Below are positions 8,585-17,144 of a DNA stretch of 38,789 bases, one piece after another. This DNA is from a virus. Numbering within the stretch: the stretch's first letter is position 1; every line of letters begins with the position of its first letter. Below the pieces are notes generated by a model, which had not been told where the DNA came from, did not search any database, and worked only from the letters and a program-made list of their open reading frames with translations. The stretch covers positions 1 to 38,789 of IMG/VR virus record IMGVR_UViG_3300045885_000480, one strand, 5' to 3'. Made by a program: the position numbers and the translations under genes.

Positions 8585-9550
8585 GTGGCAGCTCCAGCAA
8601 CCATCACAGAACAGCTAGACTCGCTGTACTCCTCCACCTGGCAGGAGATGCAGGGGAGAGCCTGGGACCAGATCTACAGCGCCAGGCCCTTCTACTGGTG
8701 GCTGTACAGCAACGAGCGGATGGAGACGCAGAACGGCGGCCGCTTCATCGGCGTGCAGCTCAACTACGCCAAGCCGGGTACTGCGAAGTCCATCGGCCGT
8801 GCTGGCACGATCAACATCCAGCCTGTGGATCCCCTGACCACGGCTGTGTACAACTGGAAGTACGTCGCCAACAGCGTGCAGCGTCTGTTCGTCGACGATC
8901 AGCAGAACAGCTCGGAGTACGAGATCATCGACAGGGTGCAGAACGCGGTGGACAACTGCATCTTGGACCTGCAGGACACTCTGGCCCAGATGTGCTTCGG
9001 TGACGGGTCAGGGAACGGAGGCCTGGACATCGAGGGCCTCGACAAGCATATCACCACCACGCCGACAGTGGACAACGGCCTGGGCGGCATCAACAACGCC
9101 ACTCACACCTGGTGGAGGAACATTCAGAACACCTCCCTGGGTGCCATGGACGTCTACCTGCTGGCGGACCTGCGGAAGCTGTTGCGCAGCGTGTCTGACG
9201 GCGTCGACTACCCCCGCCTGCTCCTCACCACGGCGGACATCTTCGAGGCCTACGAGGCGGAGGTGCTGGAGTTCTACCGCACCGACAACCGGAAGGCCAC
9301 GGACATGGGCTTCGAGAACTTCACGTTCAAGGGCGTCACGATGTTCTGGGACGCGCTGTGTGGCGCCGGACGTGTGTACGCCATCAATGACAAGTACATG
9401 AAGCTGAAGTACGACCCTCGCGTCATGTTCGCCATGACCGAGTGGAAGCAGATCCCGAACCAGCTGGACCGCGTAGCACAGGTTGTTCTGGCAGCGAATC
9501 TCGTGACCACCCAGCGCCGTCGGCAGGGTGTCACGACGGGCATCGCATAA
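8585..9550 (+). CDS. Major capsid protein (HK97 fold)
   Basis: 321 aa, GTG start with AGGAG eight bases upstream. Typical of podo- and siphovirus capsid proteins of this length: an N-arm (ITEQLDSLYSSTWQEMQGRAWDQIY), an E-loop-like segment with GGRFIGVQLNYAKPGTAKSI, a spine-helix region (DNCILDLQDTLAQMCFGDG), and a C-terminal stretch with FKGVTMFWDALCGAGRVYAIN and a typical final beta segment before QRRRQGVTTGIA. It follows the scaffold gene, and codon use is strongly biased toward C/G-ending codons, as in highly expressed genes. The fold assignment is by pattern recognition. Confidence 0.9.
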   Translation: MAAPATITEQLDSLYSSTWQEMQGRAWDQIYSARPFYWWLYSNERMETQNGGRFIGVQLNYAKPGTAKSIGRAGTINIQPVDPLTTAVYNWKYVANSVQRLFVDDQQNSSEYEIIDRVQNAVDNCILDLQDTLAQMCFGDGSGNGGLDIEGLDKHITTTPTVDNGLGGINNATHTWWRNIQNTSLGAMDVYLLADLRKLLRSVSDGVDYPRLLLTTADIFEAYEAEVLEFYRTDNRKATDMGFENFTFKGVTMFWDALCGAGRVYAINDKYMKLKYDPRVMFAMTEWKQIPNQLDRVAQVVLAANLVTTQRRRQGVTTGIA

Positions 9551-9564
9551 GAGCGAATAGCTCT
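9550..9564 (+). other. Small hairpin after the capsid gene
   Basis: AGAGC-GAATA-GCTCT, a 5-bp stem starting in the stop codon region of the capsid gene. There is no T-tract, so it is more likely an RNA-stability or partial-attenuation element than a true terminator. Confidence 0.35.
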
Positions 9565-9586
9565 CAACCCTGAGGGAGACCCAGGC

Positions 9587-10315
9587 ATGGGACGAGTCAA
9601 GTCTGTATGGGGCACAGCACTCACTGACGTCAACACGAAGGACCTCGAGGGGCTGGGTCAGATCCGTCTGGAGACCGACCCGATCCTAGGGGAGCGGTGG
9701 TACCGGTGGATGAAGAACGCCTCTGGCGGCTCTTTGGCAGCCGACAGTGTAGCGGGCTTCGAGTCCATCAGCGAGTCTGCCATCACGGCAGCCGCCAACA
9801 CGGCCCTCAACCAGATCATCCGCGGCTCAGGCACGTGGACGCAGGGAGCCGTCGTCGGCTACTACGTTCGAGTGCTCGACGATGCGGGTGGTGCGGGTGC
9901 AGCGCCAGAAGGCGAGTTCGCACGCATCATTGGCAACACCACGACGGTGCTGACGCTCGACCGCAACCTGACAGCGGCCGTGACAACGTCAGACACGTTC
10001 GAGATCCACAGACCCTTCCACCTGGTGGCCTCCGCGGACGCCATGGTGAGTCAGGAGGTGGCTGGTGTGCTGATGGCCACCATCGCCAACGGTGAGTATG
10101 GATGGGTGCAGTTCCGCGGGCTGCACACGAACGTCAACTGCGTGGCTGCCGGCACTGCCCTGGCAGCTGGCGCAGCAGTGAAGGCAGGTGCTGGGCTGGT
10201 AGTGGTGGCAGCGGACAACGCGGACAACGGTGAGATCATCGGTGCCAACGTGCTGGCCATTTCGTCAGACACAGTGCGCCGGAAGGCCTTCATCAACCTC
10301 AACCTGAGCATCTAG
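9587..10315 (+). CDS. Capsid decoration/stabilisation-like protein
   Basis: 242 aa, AGGGAG upstream of the ATG. The protein is Ala/Gly/Val-rich and predicted beta-rich. Its C-terminal third (AAGTALAAGAAVKAGAGLVV, then GEIIGANVLAISSDTVRRKAFINL) reads like the small beta-barrel decoration proteins (DUF2190-like) that follow many capsid genes. Position immediately after the major capsid gene supports a head-surface role. A head-fibre or minor capsid role is also possible. Confidence 0.55.
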   Translation: MGRVKSVWGTALTDVNTKDLEGLGQIRLETDPILGERWYRWMKNASGGSLAADSVAGFESISESAITAAANTALNQIIRGSGTWTQGAVVGYYVRVLDDAGGAGAAPEGEFARIIGNTTTVLTLDRNLTAAVTTSDTFEIHRPFHLVASADAMVSQEVAGVLMATIANGEYGWVQFRGLHTNVNCVAAGTALAAGAAVKAGAGLVVVAADNADNGEIIGANVLAISSDTVRRKAFINLNLSI

Positions 10316-10325
10316 GGAGGCGCGT

Positions 10326-10427
10326 GTGAGCAAGAAGAACGAACACCTTTCCAAGACCGCTCCGAAGTCAGCCAAGACCATCGAGGGGAGTCCTCTGCCG
10401 ATGAGCAAGACTCCTCCGAAGAAGTAG
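10326..10427 (+). CDS. 33-aa Lys/Pro-rich peptide
   Basis: GTG 10326 with GGGAGG five bases upstream starts a 33-aa peptide beginning MSKKNEHLSKTAPKSAK and ending SKTPPKK. It lies entirely between two structural genes, and the next gene has its own AGGAGG right after the stop. Very basic, no domain. A DNA-condensing or capsid-interior role is only a guess. Confidence 0.45.
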   Translation: MSKKNEHLSKTAPKSAKTIEGSPLPMSKTPPKK

Positions 10428-10439
10428 GAGGCAAGTGGC

Positions 10440-10754
10440 ATGGGTGCCACCACGATCGTCTACACCACGCCCATCCGTCGGATCAGTCGGCATCTGGTCA
10501 GCAGGAGTGGGACGCTCACGTTCACCGGCACACACACCGCTGCGGGCGACGACTTCGCGCCTGTGGTGGGGAAGGAGATCCTCAGCATCAACATCGAGCC
10601 GAAGGCCGGCTTCATACACGAGTACAGTGCAGGGAAGGCGTTGTCCTACCACTCGGACTACGACGCCGTGGCTGATGGGGCTCTGATCGCTGTACCAGAC
10701 TCAGGAACAGTGGCGACCGGCGCGGTCCGCTGGAGTGCCCTGGGAAAGAAGTGA
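10440..10754 (+). CDS. Small virion-operon protein, beta-rich
   Basis: 104 aa, ATG with AGGAGG nine bases upstream. Predicted almost entirely beta (GTLTFTGTHTAAGDDFAPVVG, then a SINIEPKAGFIHEYSAG segment). No family recognised. Its place between capsid genes and adaptor suggests a head-completion or decoration role. Confidence 0.6.
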   Translation: MGATTIVYTTPIRRISRHLVSRSGTLTFTGTHTAAGDDFAPVVGKEILSINIEPKAGFIHEYSAGKALSYHSDYDAVADGALIAVPDSGTVATGAVRWSALGKK

Positions 10755-10756
10755 CT

Positions 10757-10819
10757 ATGGGGAAGCCGAAGAAGCCACCGCTGCCGTTCAAGCCCAAGCC
10801 CAAGAAGCCAGGGTACTAG
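10757..10819 (+). CDS. 20-aa Lys/Pro peptide
   Basis: ATG 10757, two bases after the previous stop, encodes MGKPKKPPLPFKPKPKKPGY and ends one base before the next start. It fills the gap exactly and has the same Lys/Pro character as the 33-aa peptide at 10,326. It could be chance, but tight fit and composition argue for a real microgene. Confidence 0.35.
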   Translation: MGKPKKPPLPFKPKPKKPGY

Positions 10820-10820
10820 C

Positions 10821-11531
10821 GTGAACCTCGGCGACATCATACTGCTCGCTCGTAAGTTCTCCAATGACCGTCTTGCCAGTGGGCAGTTGATGTCGCAGGA
10901 GGACTTCCTCAGGATCATTCTGAACGAGAGCGTGGTGCCAGACTTTGTCGGACGCAAGGATTGGTTCTTCAAGGAGCAGCTTGTCACCACGCAGATCCTG
11001 ACGGACACGTACGTGTTGCAGATGCCCAAGACCCTTCAGGATGTCGCCGTGCTTATCCTTCACACAGGAGAGCTTGGTACGACGAAGAAACTGACGTTCA
11101 AAGACTACGGGGAGTTCCTCAGGCTCTTCCCCGACCCTCTGCTCATCACGAGGGGCTTCCCAGACTTCTACACCTACGTCAACAAGCAGGTGTGGTTCGA
11201 CAGGCCTGTGGACGAGGACTACAACATACGTATGCTCGGCCTTCTCAGGCCAGGTAAGTTGCTCGTCAACAGTGATGTGCCTGATTGGCTTGACGAGGAC
11301 AAGCACATGCTCCTGGTGTACGGCCTTGTTGGGTTTCTGTACCTGAGTGTCGAGGACACCAAGAACAGTCAGGTGTGGTTCAACATCTACGAGCAGGGAG
11401 TGGAGACCTTTTGGAAGGAGAGTGAGAGCAGGAAGGATGGCGACAAGCGCCTTGGGAAGTTCGCTGAGAGTGCAGACATCCTTCTGAACGACCCCATCAA
11501 CAACCCGTTCGTCAAGAGGTACAACTCGTGA
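10821..11531 (+). CDS. Head-to-tail adaptor-like protein
   Basis: 236 aa, GTG start. The pattern (short helices, then a beta segment FPDFYTYVNKQVWFDRPVDE, then helices with DEDKHMLLVYGLVGFLYL and WFNIYEQGVETFWKE) resembles podovirus adaptor/tail-tubular-A type proteins that sit under the portal and connect it to the tail. The location between head and fibre genes fits. Recognition is by pattern only. Confidence 0.6.
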   Translation: MNLGDIILLARKFSNDRLASGQLMSQEDFLRIILNESVVPDFVGRKDWFFKEQLVTTQILTDTYVLQMPKTLQDVAVLILHTGELGTTKKLTFKDYGEFLRLFPDPLLITRGFPDFYTYVNKQVWFDRPVDEDYNIRMLGLLRPGKLLVNSDVPDWLDEDKHMLLVYGLVGFLYLSVEDTKNSQVWFNIYEQGVETFWKESESRKDGDKRLGKFAESADILLNDPINNPFVKRYNS

Positions 11532-11662
11532 GTGAGATCTGCGATGTCGAAATCGAGGAGAGTGTCCTTTCTCTGGCAGTCCATCCAGTCCCTGCGTTCG
11601 TCCAGAATTGTCAGGTGGCTGTGGGCACTGATGCAGAAGATCCGCTCCTGATTGCAGCCTGA
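11528..11662 (+). CDS. 44-aa hypothetical protein between adaptor and fibre
   Basis: GTG 11528 overlaps the adaptor stop (GTGA), has AAGAGG eight bases upstream, and ends in a TGATG junction with the fibre gene. The peptide is acidic at its N-terminus (MSEICDVEIEESVLSLAV) and hydrophobic later. The perfect junctions at both ends argue that it is translated. Confidence 0.5.
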   Translation: MSEICDVEIEESVLSLAVHPVPAFVQNCQVAVGTDAEDPLLIAA

Positions 11663-12846
11663 TGCAGAAACGTCATGTAGTTGCGTTTGACCCTGTGACA
11701 GGCCAGGCGAGAGCCTCTGCGTCTGTCAAGGTGTTGCTGGCTGGCACCCTCACGCTCGCCGGGCTCTTTGCGGATGACGAGGTCACGCCTCTCAGCAATC
11801 CCCTGACTGCGGACCTGGCGGGGCGTACGGCTTTCAAGACTGTGGATGGTGACTACGACATCGAGGTGTCTGGAGCAGGCTTCACCACCTACACCCTGAC
11901 GGACGTGCAAGTGGCCGACAAGGACAGCTTCCAGCCTGTCACTGCTGTGGTGGGCGTGCATACGCATGAGAGCAACCCAGAGGGTGGGCAGCTCAATGCG
12001 TCGAACGTGTTCAGCAGTGGTACAGTACCTCCCGCACGGCTCGGCTCAGGCGCCTCCGCCACTACCTTCCTGGCTGGAGACAGCACGTTCAAGGAGGTCT
12101 CCTCCCCTCGCGGATATATTGCGGGCTACAAACTTGCGAACAATGTGGGGGATCCGAACAACGATGTGGACGTGGCGAGTGGTGCCTGCCGCTCAGATGA
12201 CAACATGGAGGACATTCTGCTGGCGGGTACGCTTACCAAGCAATTGGATGCCGTGTGGTCTCAGGGCACAAACCTGGGAGGCCTGGACACAGGCGCGAAG
12301 GCCGCGGACACCTTCTACCACGTGTACGCCATCAAGAACCCCTCCACAGACGTGGTGGATGTCCTGCTGAGCACGTCCATGACGCCCACCATGCCCTCAG
12401 GCTTCACGCTCAAGAGACGCCTGGGGTCCGTCAGGACAGATGGCAGCAGTAATCTGTTGGCTTTCTCCCAGGAGAGCGATGAGTTCCTTTGGGCCGCGCC
12501 CACCCTCGACGCCACGAATTTGACAGTCAACGCAACGGCTGCCCTGCAGGCTGTTAAGGTTCCCTCGGGTGTCAAGGTGTTTGCGATCCTGACGAGTGTC
12601 TGGCAGGGGAACGCGGCGGCCGGCCTTGGCATCATCTCGTCCCCTGACGTGAATGACGTGGCACCCTCCTTGACTGCCGCACCTCTTCTGACCCACAGGA
12701 CTGTGGACGCCACGCCTGCTGGATGGTCCACACTACGGGTGCGGACGAACACCTCAGCACAAGTGCGCCTGAGAGGCGGCATAGCTACGCAACACCTCTG
12801 GCTCTGCACTCTTGGTTGGCTGGACTCTCGAGGGAGGGATGCCTGA
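11662..12846 (+). CDS. Tail or head fibre protein
   Basis: 394 aa. The N-terminal 75 residues (AFDPVTGQARASASVKVLLA, then TPLSNPLTADLAGRTAF and DGDYDIEVSG) match the beta-domain that attaches many phage fibres to the virion. A fibre-shaft motif of the LNASNVxSGTVPxARLG type follows (about 112-130), then a beta-rich distal region (about 145-394) likely to trimerise and bind the host. The gene is coupled to its upstream neighbour (TGATG) and to the next gene (TGATG). The receptor is unknown. Confidence 0.75.
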   Translation: MQKRHVVAFDPVTGQARASASVKVLLAGTLTLAGLFADDEVTPLSNPLTADLAGRTAFKTVDGDYDIEVSGAGFTTYTLTDVQVADKDSFQPVTAVVGVHTHESNPEGGQLNASNVFSSGTVPPARLGSGASATTFLAGDSTFKEVSSPRGYIAGYKLANNVGDPNNDVDVASGACRSDDNMEDILLAGTLTKQLDAVWSQGTNLGGLDTGAKAADTFYHVYAIKNPSTDVVDVLLSTSMTPTMPSGFTLKRRLGSVRTDGSSNLLAFSQESDEFLWAAPTLDATNLTVNATAALQAVKVPSGVKVFAILTSVWQGNAAAGLGIISSPDVNDVAPSLTAAPLLTHRTVDATPAGWSTLRVRTNTSAQVRLRGGIATQHLWLCTLGWLDSRGRDA

Positions 12847-13313
12847 TGCCACTTGACGCAAACTACTCAGGCTCCACTCAAGTTGCGAACCTCGGCACCA
12901 AGCTGGCTGGGAGCTTTGGAAGTGTGGCCGCTGGGTATGTCGTGTACCCTGTCACCTTCCTCGCGAGTGGCACGCTGACTGTGGGTGCCAACAAGGCTCA
13001 CGAGTTCCCTGTGGTCTTCGACGCCGGCGCCCTTCCCACAATCGTGAGCGTGACCACGCGCGTGAAGACTGCACCCACAGGACAGGCCTTGCTCGTGGAT
13101 GTCAACAAGAACGGCACGACAATCTTCACCACGCAAGGGAACCGGCCGTCCATCGCTGCCGGCGCGAAGACCAGTGCCATCATGGTCCCCGACGTCACTG
13201 TGCTGGCAAGCCTGGACATCCTGAGTGTGGATGTGGATCAGGTAGGCTCTGGTGTGGCTGGGGCGGACCTGTGTGTCGTCGTGCTTGTCAGGCAAAGGGC
13301 GGTGTTCCCCTAA
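12846..13313 (+). CDS. Fibre-tip-like beta-sandwich protein
   Basis: 155 aa from ATG 12846 (TGATG overlap with the fibre gene). The open frame extends further up but that part is a shadow. The segment PTGQALLVDVNKNGTTIFTT, followed by RPSIAAGAKTSA and LSVDVDQVGSGVAGADLCV, is a widespread phage fibre/receptor-binding beta-sandwich pattern. It probably works with the preceding fibre as a separate tip or collar subunit. Confidence 0.65.
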   Translation: MPLDANYSGSTQVANLGTKLAGSFGSVAAGYVVYPVTFLASGTLTVGANKAHEFPVVFDAGALPTIVSVTTRVKTAPTGQALLVDVNKNGTTIFTTQGNRPSIAAGAKTSAIMVPDVTVLASLDILSVDVDQVGSGVAGADLCVVVLVRQRAVFP

Positions 13314-14912
13314 ATGCCACTCATACAGGGCAGGCAGGAGTGGTATGAGGATATCTGCCCCCTCACGGACGGCATTGTCACTCACTTCCCAGCGGAGATC
13401 AGCCCGAAGGGCTCCACGCAAGACCTGGACTGGTTTTTTGAGACCAGGCGTGAACTGCGCAAGACTCCTGGGCGCCTGAGGCGTGCAAGCCTCCCTGGCG
13501 GCGGAGCTGTGCGCGGCATGCACTACCACTTCGCCAAGGCGAATGAGGATGACTTCCTCCTCATGCACACGACGGACAGAGTGTTCCGCACGACGGACCT
13601 AAACAACTTCACCCAGACGCTGACGGGCCTCTCAGGGCTGAAGCGCGATTTGATCTCGTATGCCTCTGTGACCATTCCCACGCACAACCGCGTCCTGTGG
13701 ACGGACGGCGTGGACGCTCCGAAGGACATGAACGCAGACACCTTCACTGTGGCAGACCTCATCCTCCCCATAAACGTGACGCACGCCAAGATCGTGCGGT
13801 TTTTCAAGGTGCGCACCATCCTGATCGACGTCACGGAGAGTGGTGTGAGGGAAGGGCAGAGGGTGTGGTATGCTGCGCCAGCCAACAGTGGCACATACGA
13901 CGACTGGAACAGTGCGAATGGAGCTGGCAACCTCGAGTACAGTGACGGGGGCGGACACGTAGTGCAGGCTGTAGAGTTCAACGACGCTCTCGTGCTGTTC
14001 AAGGAGTTCCGCATAGGCGCCATGCAGCATACTGGCGACGAGCTCTTCCCCTTCCGCATGCAGGACTTCCCTGAGGTGCCTGGGACGCTGTTCCCGAACA
14101 GCCCCGTCGTCACACCACGCGGCGTGCTGTACTTGGCGTACGATGGTGTGCGCCTGTTCGACGGACAGCGTTCCATTCTCATCTCAGGACAGACTGGCTT
14201 TGACATCGCGGCAGTGGCAGCGGATGTGAGAGAGGCCGTTGTGGGTAGCTGGGACCTTCGTCTTCAGCGCTACCTGCTTGCCATTCCTGGATCAGGCGCC
14301 TCTGACAACGATACGGTGTGGGCCTTTCACTTCGGCACCAATGAGGCGCAGCTCATCAGCCAAGGACAGCTGTACAAGCGCAGTCAGCCTGTCAGTGTGT
14401 GGGGGCAGTTCCTACGGAGGACACCTATGACCCTGGCAGACCTGCCTGTTGAGCTTCAGAGGGTGCCAGGCGAGCTTGGCGATCCAGCTTTGTCCGGTGC
14501 CTTCCCCGTCATTGTGTCGGGAGACTATTCCGGCGGCGTCCATGAGCAAGAGCTCTTGACGGACGATGATGGCGAGGCCGTTCACGCGCATGTGGAGTTC
14601 GGACCTTTCCCCAAGGACCCCATCATGGTGGCGCACATTGGAAAGGTGTTGACGGAAGTACGGTTCAGAGGCAAGCTTGCGTCGGGCAGCTCAATGAATG
14701 TCAAGGTCCGTCCCACACACAAGAGCACGTGGACAGCCTTGCCGACGCCTGTGGCCTTTCAAGGTGACCACTTCACCGTGAAGGTGGATGGCTCAGGTGT
14801 GGAGGGAGAGCAGTTCTTCATCCGCCTGGAAGACATGGGGCAGTACTCGTGGACACGCCTGCACAGCATGTGTCTCATGGGCACGCATACGGGAAGGCCT
14901 TGGAAGCCATGA
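13314..14912 (+). CDS. Tail nozzle / packaged-DNA stabilisation-like protein
   Basis: 532 aa, ATG directly after the preceding TAA. Predicted beta-rich with repeated aromatic/Gly turns (VLWTDGVDAPKDMN, ALVLFKEFRIGAMQHTG, GVLYLAYDGVRLFDGQ, LRLQRYLLAIPGSG), a pattern typical of beta-propeller phage tail proteins such as P22 gp10-like nozzle/stabilisation proteins. The C-terminal 120 residues may be an extra carbohydrate-binding-like domain. Position after adaptor and fibres fits a tail role. The exact family is uncertain. Confidence 0.55.
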   Translation: MPLIQGRQEWYEDICPLTDGIVTHFPAEISPKGSTQDLDWFFETRRELRKTPGRLRRASLPGGGAVRGMHYHFAKANEDDFLLMHTTDRVFRTTDLNNFTQTLTGLSGLKRDLISYASVTIPTHNRVLWTDGVDAPKDMNADTFTVADLILPINVTHAKIVRFFKVRTILIDVTESGVREGQRVWYAAPANSGTYDDWNSANGAGNLEYSDGGGHVVQAVEFNDALVLFKEFRIGAMQHTGDELFPFRMQDFPEVPGTLFPNSPVVTPRGVLYLAYDGVRLFDGQRSILISGQTGFDIAAVAADVREAVVGSWDLRLQRYLLAIPGSGASDNDTVWAFHFGTNEAQLISQGQLYKRSQPVSVWGQFLRRTPMTLADLPVELQRVPGELGDPALSGAFPVIVSGDYSGGVHEQELLTDDDGEAVHAHVEFGPFPKDPIMVAHIGKVLTEVRFRGKLASGSSMNVKVRPTHKSTWTALPTPVAFQGDHFTVKVDGSGVEGEQFFIRLEDMGQYSWTRLHSMCLMGTHTGRPWKP

Positions 14913-15217
14913 GTCACGCTCGCCTGGTGACCACTGTGCCTCATACTCTCAGTGACGCCTGGAGGAAGCTGATATCTGCCTTTGAGGCCTTGCACGCAGA
15001 GGGTGTGGTTGGCAAGCGTGTGACCTACACCTCGAACGCCACGCCGAACACACAGGACGATGTGCCGCACGGGCTGGGGAAGGCACCGTCCGGTTTCGTG
15101 GTCCTCTCACTGGACAAGGCAGCCACGGTCTACAAGAGTGCTGCCTTTGATGAGGTGAACTTGCACCTGAAGTGTGACGTGGCGACAGTCGCGGTCACAC
15201 TCCTCGCGGTGGAGTGA
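14909..15217 (+). CDS. Small virion protein with beta-sandwich motif
   Basis: 102 aa from ATG 14909 (ATGA overlap). It contains DVPHGLGKAPSGFVVLSLDK, then TVYKSAAFDEVNLHLKCD, a motif found in short phage tail/fibre-tip proteins (a turn HGLGxxPxGF followed by three strands). The upstream 20 codons of the open frame are shadow. The role is inferred from context. Confidence 0.6.
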   Translation: MSHARLVTTVPHTLSDAWRKLISAFEALHAEGVVGKRVTYTSNATPNTQDDVPHGLGKAPSGFVVLSLDKAATVYKSAAFDEVNLHLKCDVATVAVTLLAVE

Positions 15218-15218
15218 G

Positions 15219-16418
15219 ATGCCATTCAAGAACCTCGATCCAGCCGTCATCGACGACATGGCCCTGGCAAGCATCTCGACAAAGGACCCGACGAAGAAGA
15301 ACGCCTTCTCCACCTCCTTGCCTCGCATACTGAGTGGTGAGGGTGCCCTGGGCTTCGGCACCGAGGGCGGGGCGACGGGTCTTACGTTTGGGGGCCTGTC
15401 GGGCGCGGACCTCCTGGGAGCTGCAAGCATGATGGCTGGCGAGACACAGTCTTCGGCTCCCTTTGGTGAGGCGCCTGGGAGTGCAGAGGCCACCGCCGTC
15501 ACTGGCGGCCCAGGGCCTGTCACAGCACAGAGCCTGACACAAGCTGTGGCGAACGCGGCCCTTCGCGGCCAGGATCCCACACAGGCCTTCAGTCAGGCTG
15601 TGGCACCTAATCAGGCGGACATCGCTTTTGCTGATGCGTTCAACACCATGATGGGGAGGGGCAGGACGCTGACCAACCTCACCACCTTGGCAGGCCGTAT
15701 GGCTGGCCTCGCCATCCCTGCCATTCCTGGTCCAGTAGGCTTTCCATTGACAGTCATGCAACAGGCTCTTCGTCAGCTGTCCACCCGAGCCAAGGCAGAG
15801 ACCACACAGGGCGCACGCATGGCTCAAGAGACAGCACGCTTCATTGAGACCAACGTACCGCCTCCAACAGTGAGTGGCGAGGCAGCGCCTGGAGAGGGGG
15901 TGCCTGGCGCACCGTCGGGAGGGCAAACAGGTGTTGGCACAGTGGGAGGCTTGACTGGTAGCCTAGGCTTTGGAGAGGCTCCTCCCTCAGGCACGGTGGC
16001 TGGCTTCACAGGAGAGGTAGGGCCTGCGGCGGCCGCCACTGCTGAGGCTGCTGCACAGGGAACAGAGTCAGGCATACCTGCGGGACCAATCGGAGAAGGC
16101 GAGGCCTCCGACGGTGGAGCGGGAGCGGGCGCAGCTGGAGACGGAGGCACGTACATCTGCACAGCCTACAACACACTTGGCTACCTGGAAGGCAAGGAGT
16201 GGATGCGCTGCTCAGTGGTAGGGCGCAACATGCCTGCGGACGTCATGCGTGGCTACCAGAGGTGGGCACTAGGGTTCTCACTCTGGCTTCTTCGACATCC
16301 ATTCGCTGCCTGGCTTATGTGGCCACTGGCCAGGCGTTGGAAGAATGAACTCCTTGGCAGGCGCCGCTGGCTCCTGATGAGAGTTGCCGTTCCCATCTGT
16401 CGCTGGCTTGGGAGGTGA
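15219..16418 (+). CDS. Gly/Ala-rich internal virion (ejection) protein candidate
   Basis: 399 aa from ATG 15219, GGAG just upstream. Residues about 30-310 are Gly/Ala/Thr-rich and low in complexity, with one amphipathic helix region (RTLTNLTTLAGRMAGLAIPA). The C-terminal 90 residues are different: YICTAYNTLGYLEG, a basic helix, then WALGFSLWLLRHPFAAWLMW, strongly hydrophobic, and an Arg-rich end. Podoviruses carry a set of ejected internal proteins downstream of tail genes, and this is the first of four such candidates. Function is not proven by sequence. Confidence 0.55.
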   Translation: MPFKNLDPAVIDDMALASISTKDPTKKNAFSTSLPRILSGEGALGFGTEGGATGLTFGGLSGADLLGAASMMAGETQSSAPFGEAPGSAEATAVTGGPGPVTAQSLTQAVANAALRGQDPTQAFSQAVAPNQADIAFADAFNTMMGRGRTLTNLTTLAGRMAGLAIPAIPGPVGFPLTVMQQALRQLSTRAKAETTQGARMAQETARFIETNVPPPTVSGEAAPGEGVPGAPSGGQTGVGTVGGLTGSLGFGEAPPSGTVAGFTGEVGPAAAATAEAAAQGTESGIPAGPIGEGEASDGGAGAGAAGDGGTYICTAYNTLGYLEGKEWMRCSVVGRNMPADVMRGYQRWALGFSLWLLRHPFAAWLMWPLARRWKNELLGRRRWLLMRVAVPICRWLGR

Positions 16419-16424
16419 TGCGCT

Positions 16425-17144
16425 GTGGGCCTGTTTGACTTTTTCGACTACGCCGACGCGTGGGGTGGCGCGGGCGAGGCTGCTGAGGCGGCTGCACCCG
16501 TTGCGCAGTCCTTCCCTTCTGAGCTTATCTCGGAGCCAGGCACTGACTACCTGAGCTCCTTCCTCAGCAGTGCTGGGAACGTAGGGCGGATGGCAGGAGA
16601 CATCCTGTCCAATCCCAAGTTCCTGTCTTTCGCTCTCCCAGCGGCAGCCATTGGCGGCGGTGCCATCCTAGGCAACAGGGCTGCACAAGGAGTGCGGAGG
16701 CAGTTTGAGCCCACGATGGAAGAGCGGGCCATGACCTCCCGGCTGGGGAGTCAGCCCATCGACATCCCCACCCTTGCCGCCCAGATGACACAGCTGCTGG
16801 GACCTGACATCCAGGAGACTCTGAACCAGGAGCGCATCAGAGCCAACGCCCTCAACGAGCAGAGCATTGGACGGGGTGTGCCGTTCACCAGTGCTCTGCC
16901 TGAGGCACGTGGACGCCTTGTGGCGGGCACGAACAGAGGCATCGCGTCAGCCATCGGACAGGCTGTCACGGGGCAGCGGGGGCAGAACATCAATGCCATG
17001 GTGGAGGCGCTCATGCGTGGGAACCAGATGCGCACGCAAGGCATCGGACCAGCCATGCAGGCAAGCGCTCAGGCAGCCAGGACTCCTGTGGACATGCTGG
17101 CCCTGATGCAGATGCTGGGGGGTAGAGGAGGCCTCCTCGCGTAA
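16425..17144 (+). CDS. Internal virion protein candidate with hydrophobic segment
   Basis: 239 aa, GTG start with GGGAGG about 10 bases upstream. It opens MGLFDFFDYADAWGGAG and has a hydrophobic Ala/Gly segment (FLSFALPAAAIGGGAILG, about 66-83) that could insert into membrane. The remainder is helical and Gln/Ala/Arg-rich, ending MLALMQMLGGRGGLLA. Coupled to the next gene (TAATG). This composition is common in podovirus ejection proteins that form the transenvelope channel. Confidence 0.55.
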   Translation: MGLFDFFDYADAWGGAGEAAEAAAPVAQSFPSELISEPGTDYLSSFLSSAGNVGRMAGDILSNPKFLSFALPAAAIGGGAILGNRAAQGVRRQFEPTMEERAMTSRLGSQPIDIPTLAAQMTQLLGPDIQETLNQERIRANALNEQSIGRGVPFTSALPEARGRLVAGTNRGIASAIGQAVTGQRGQNINAMVEALMRGNQMRTQGIGPAMQASAQAARTPVDMLALMQMLGGRGGLLA

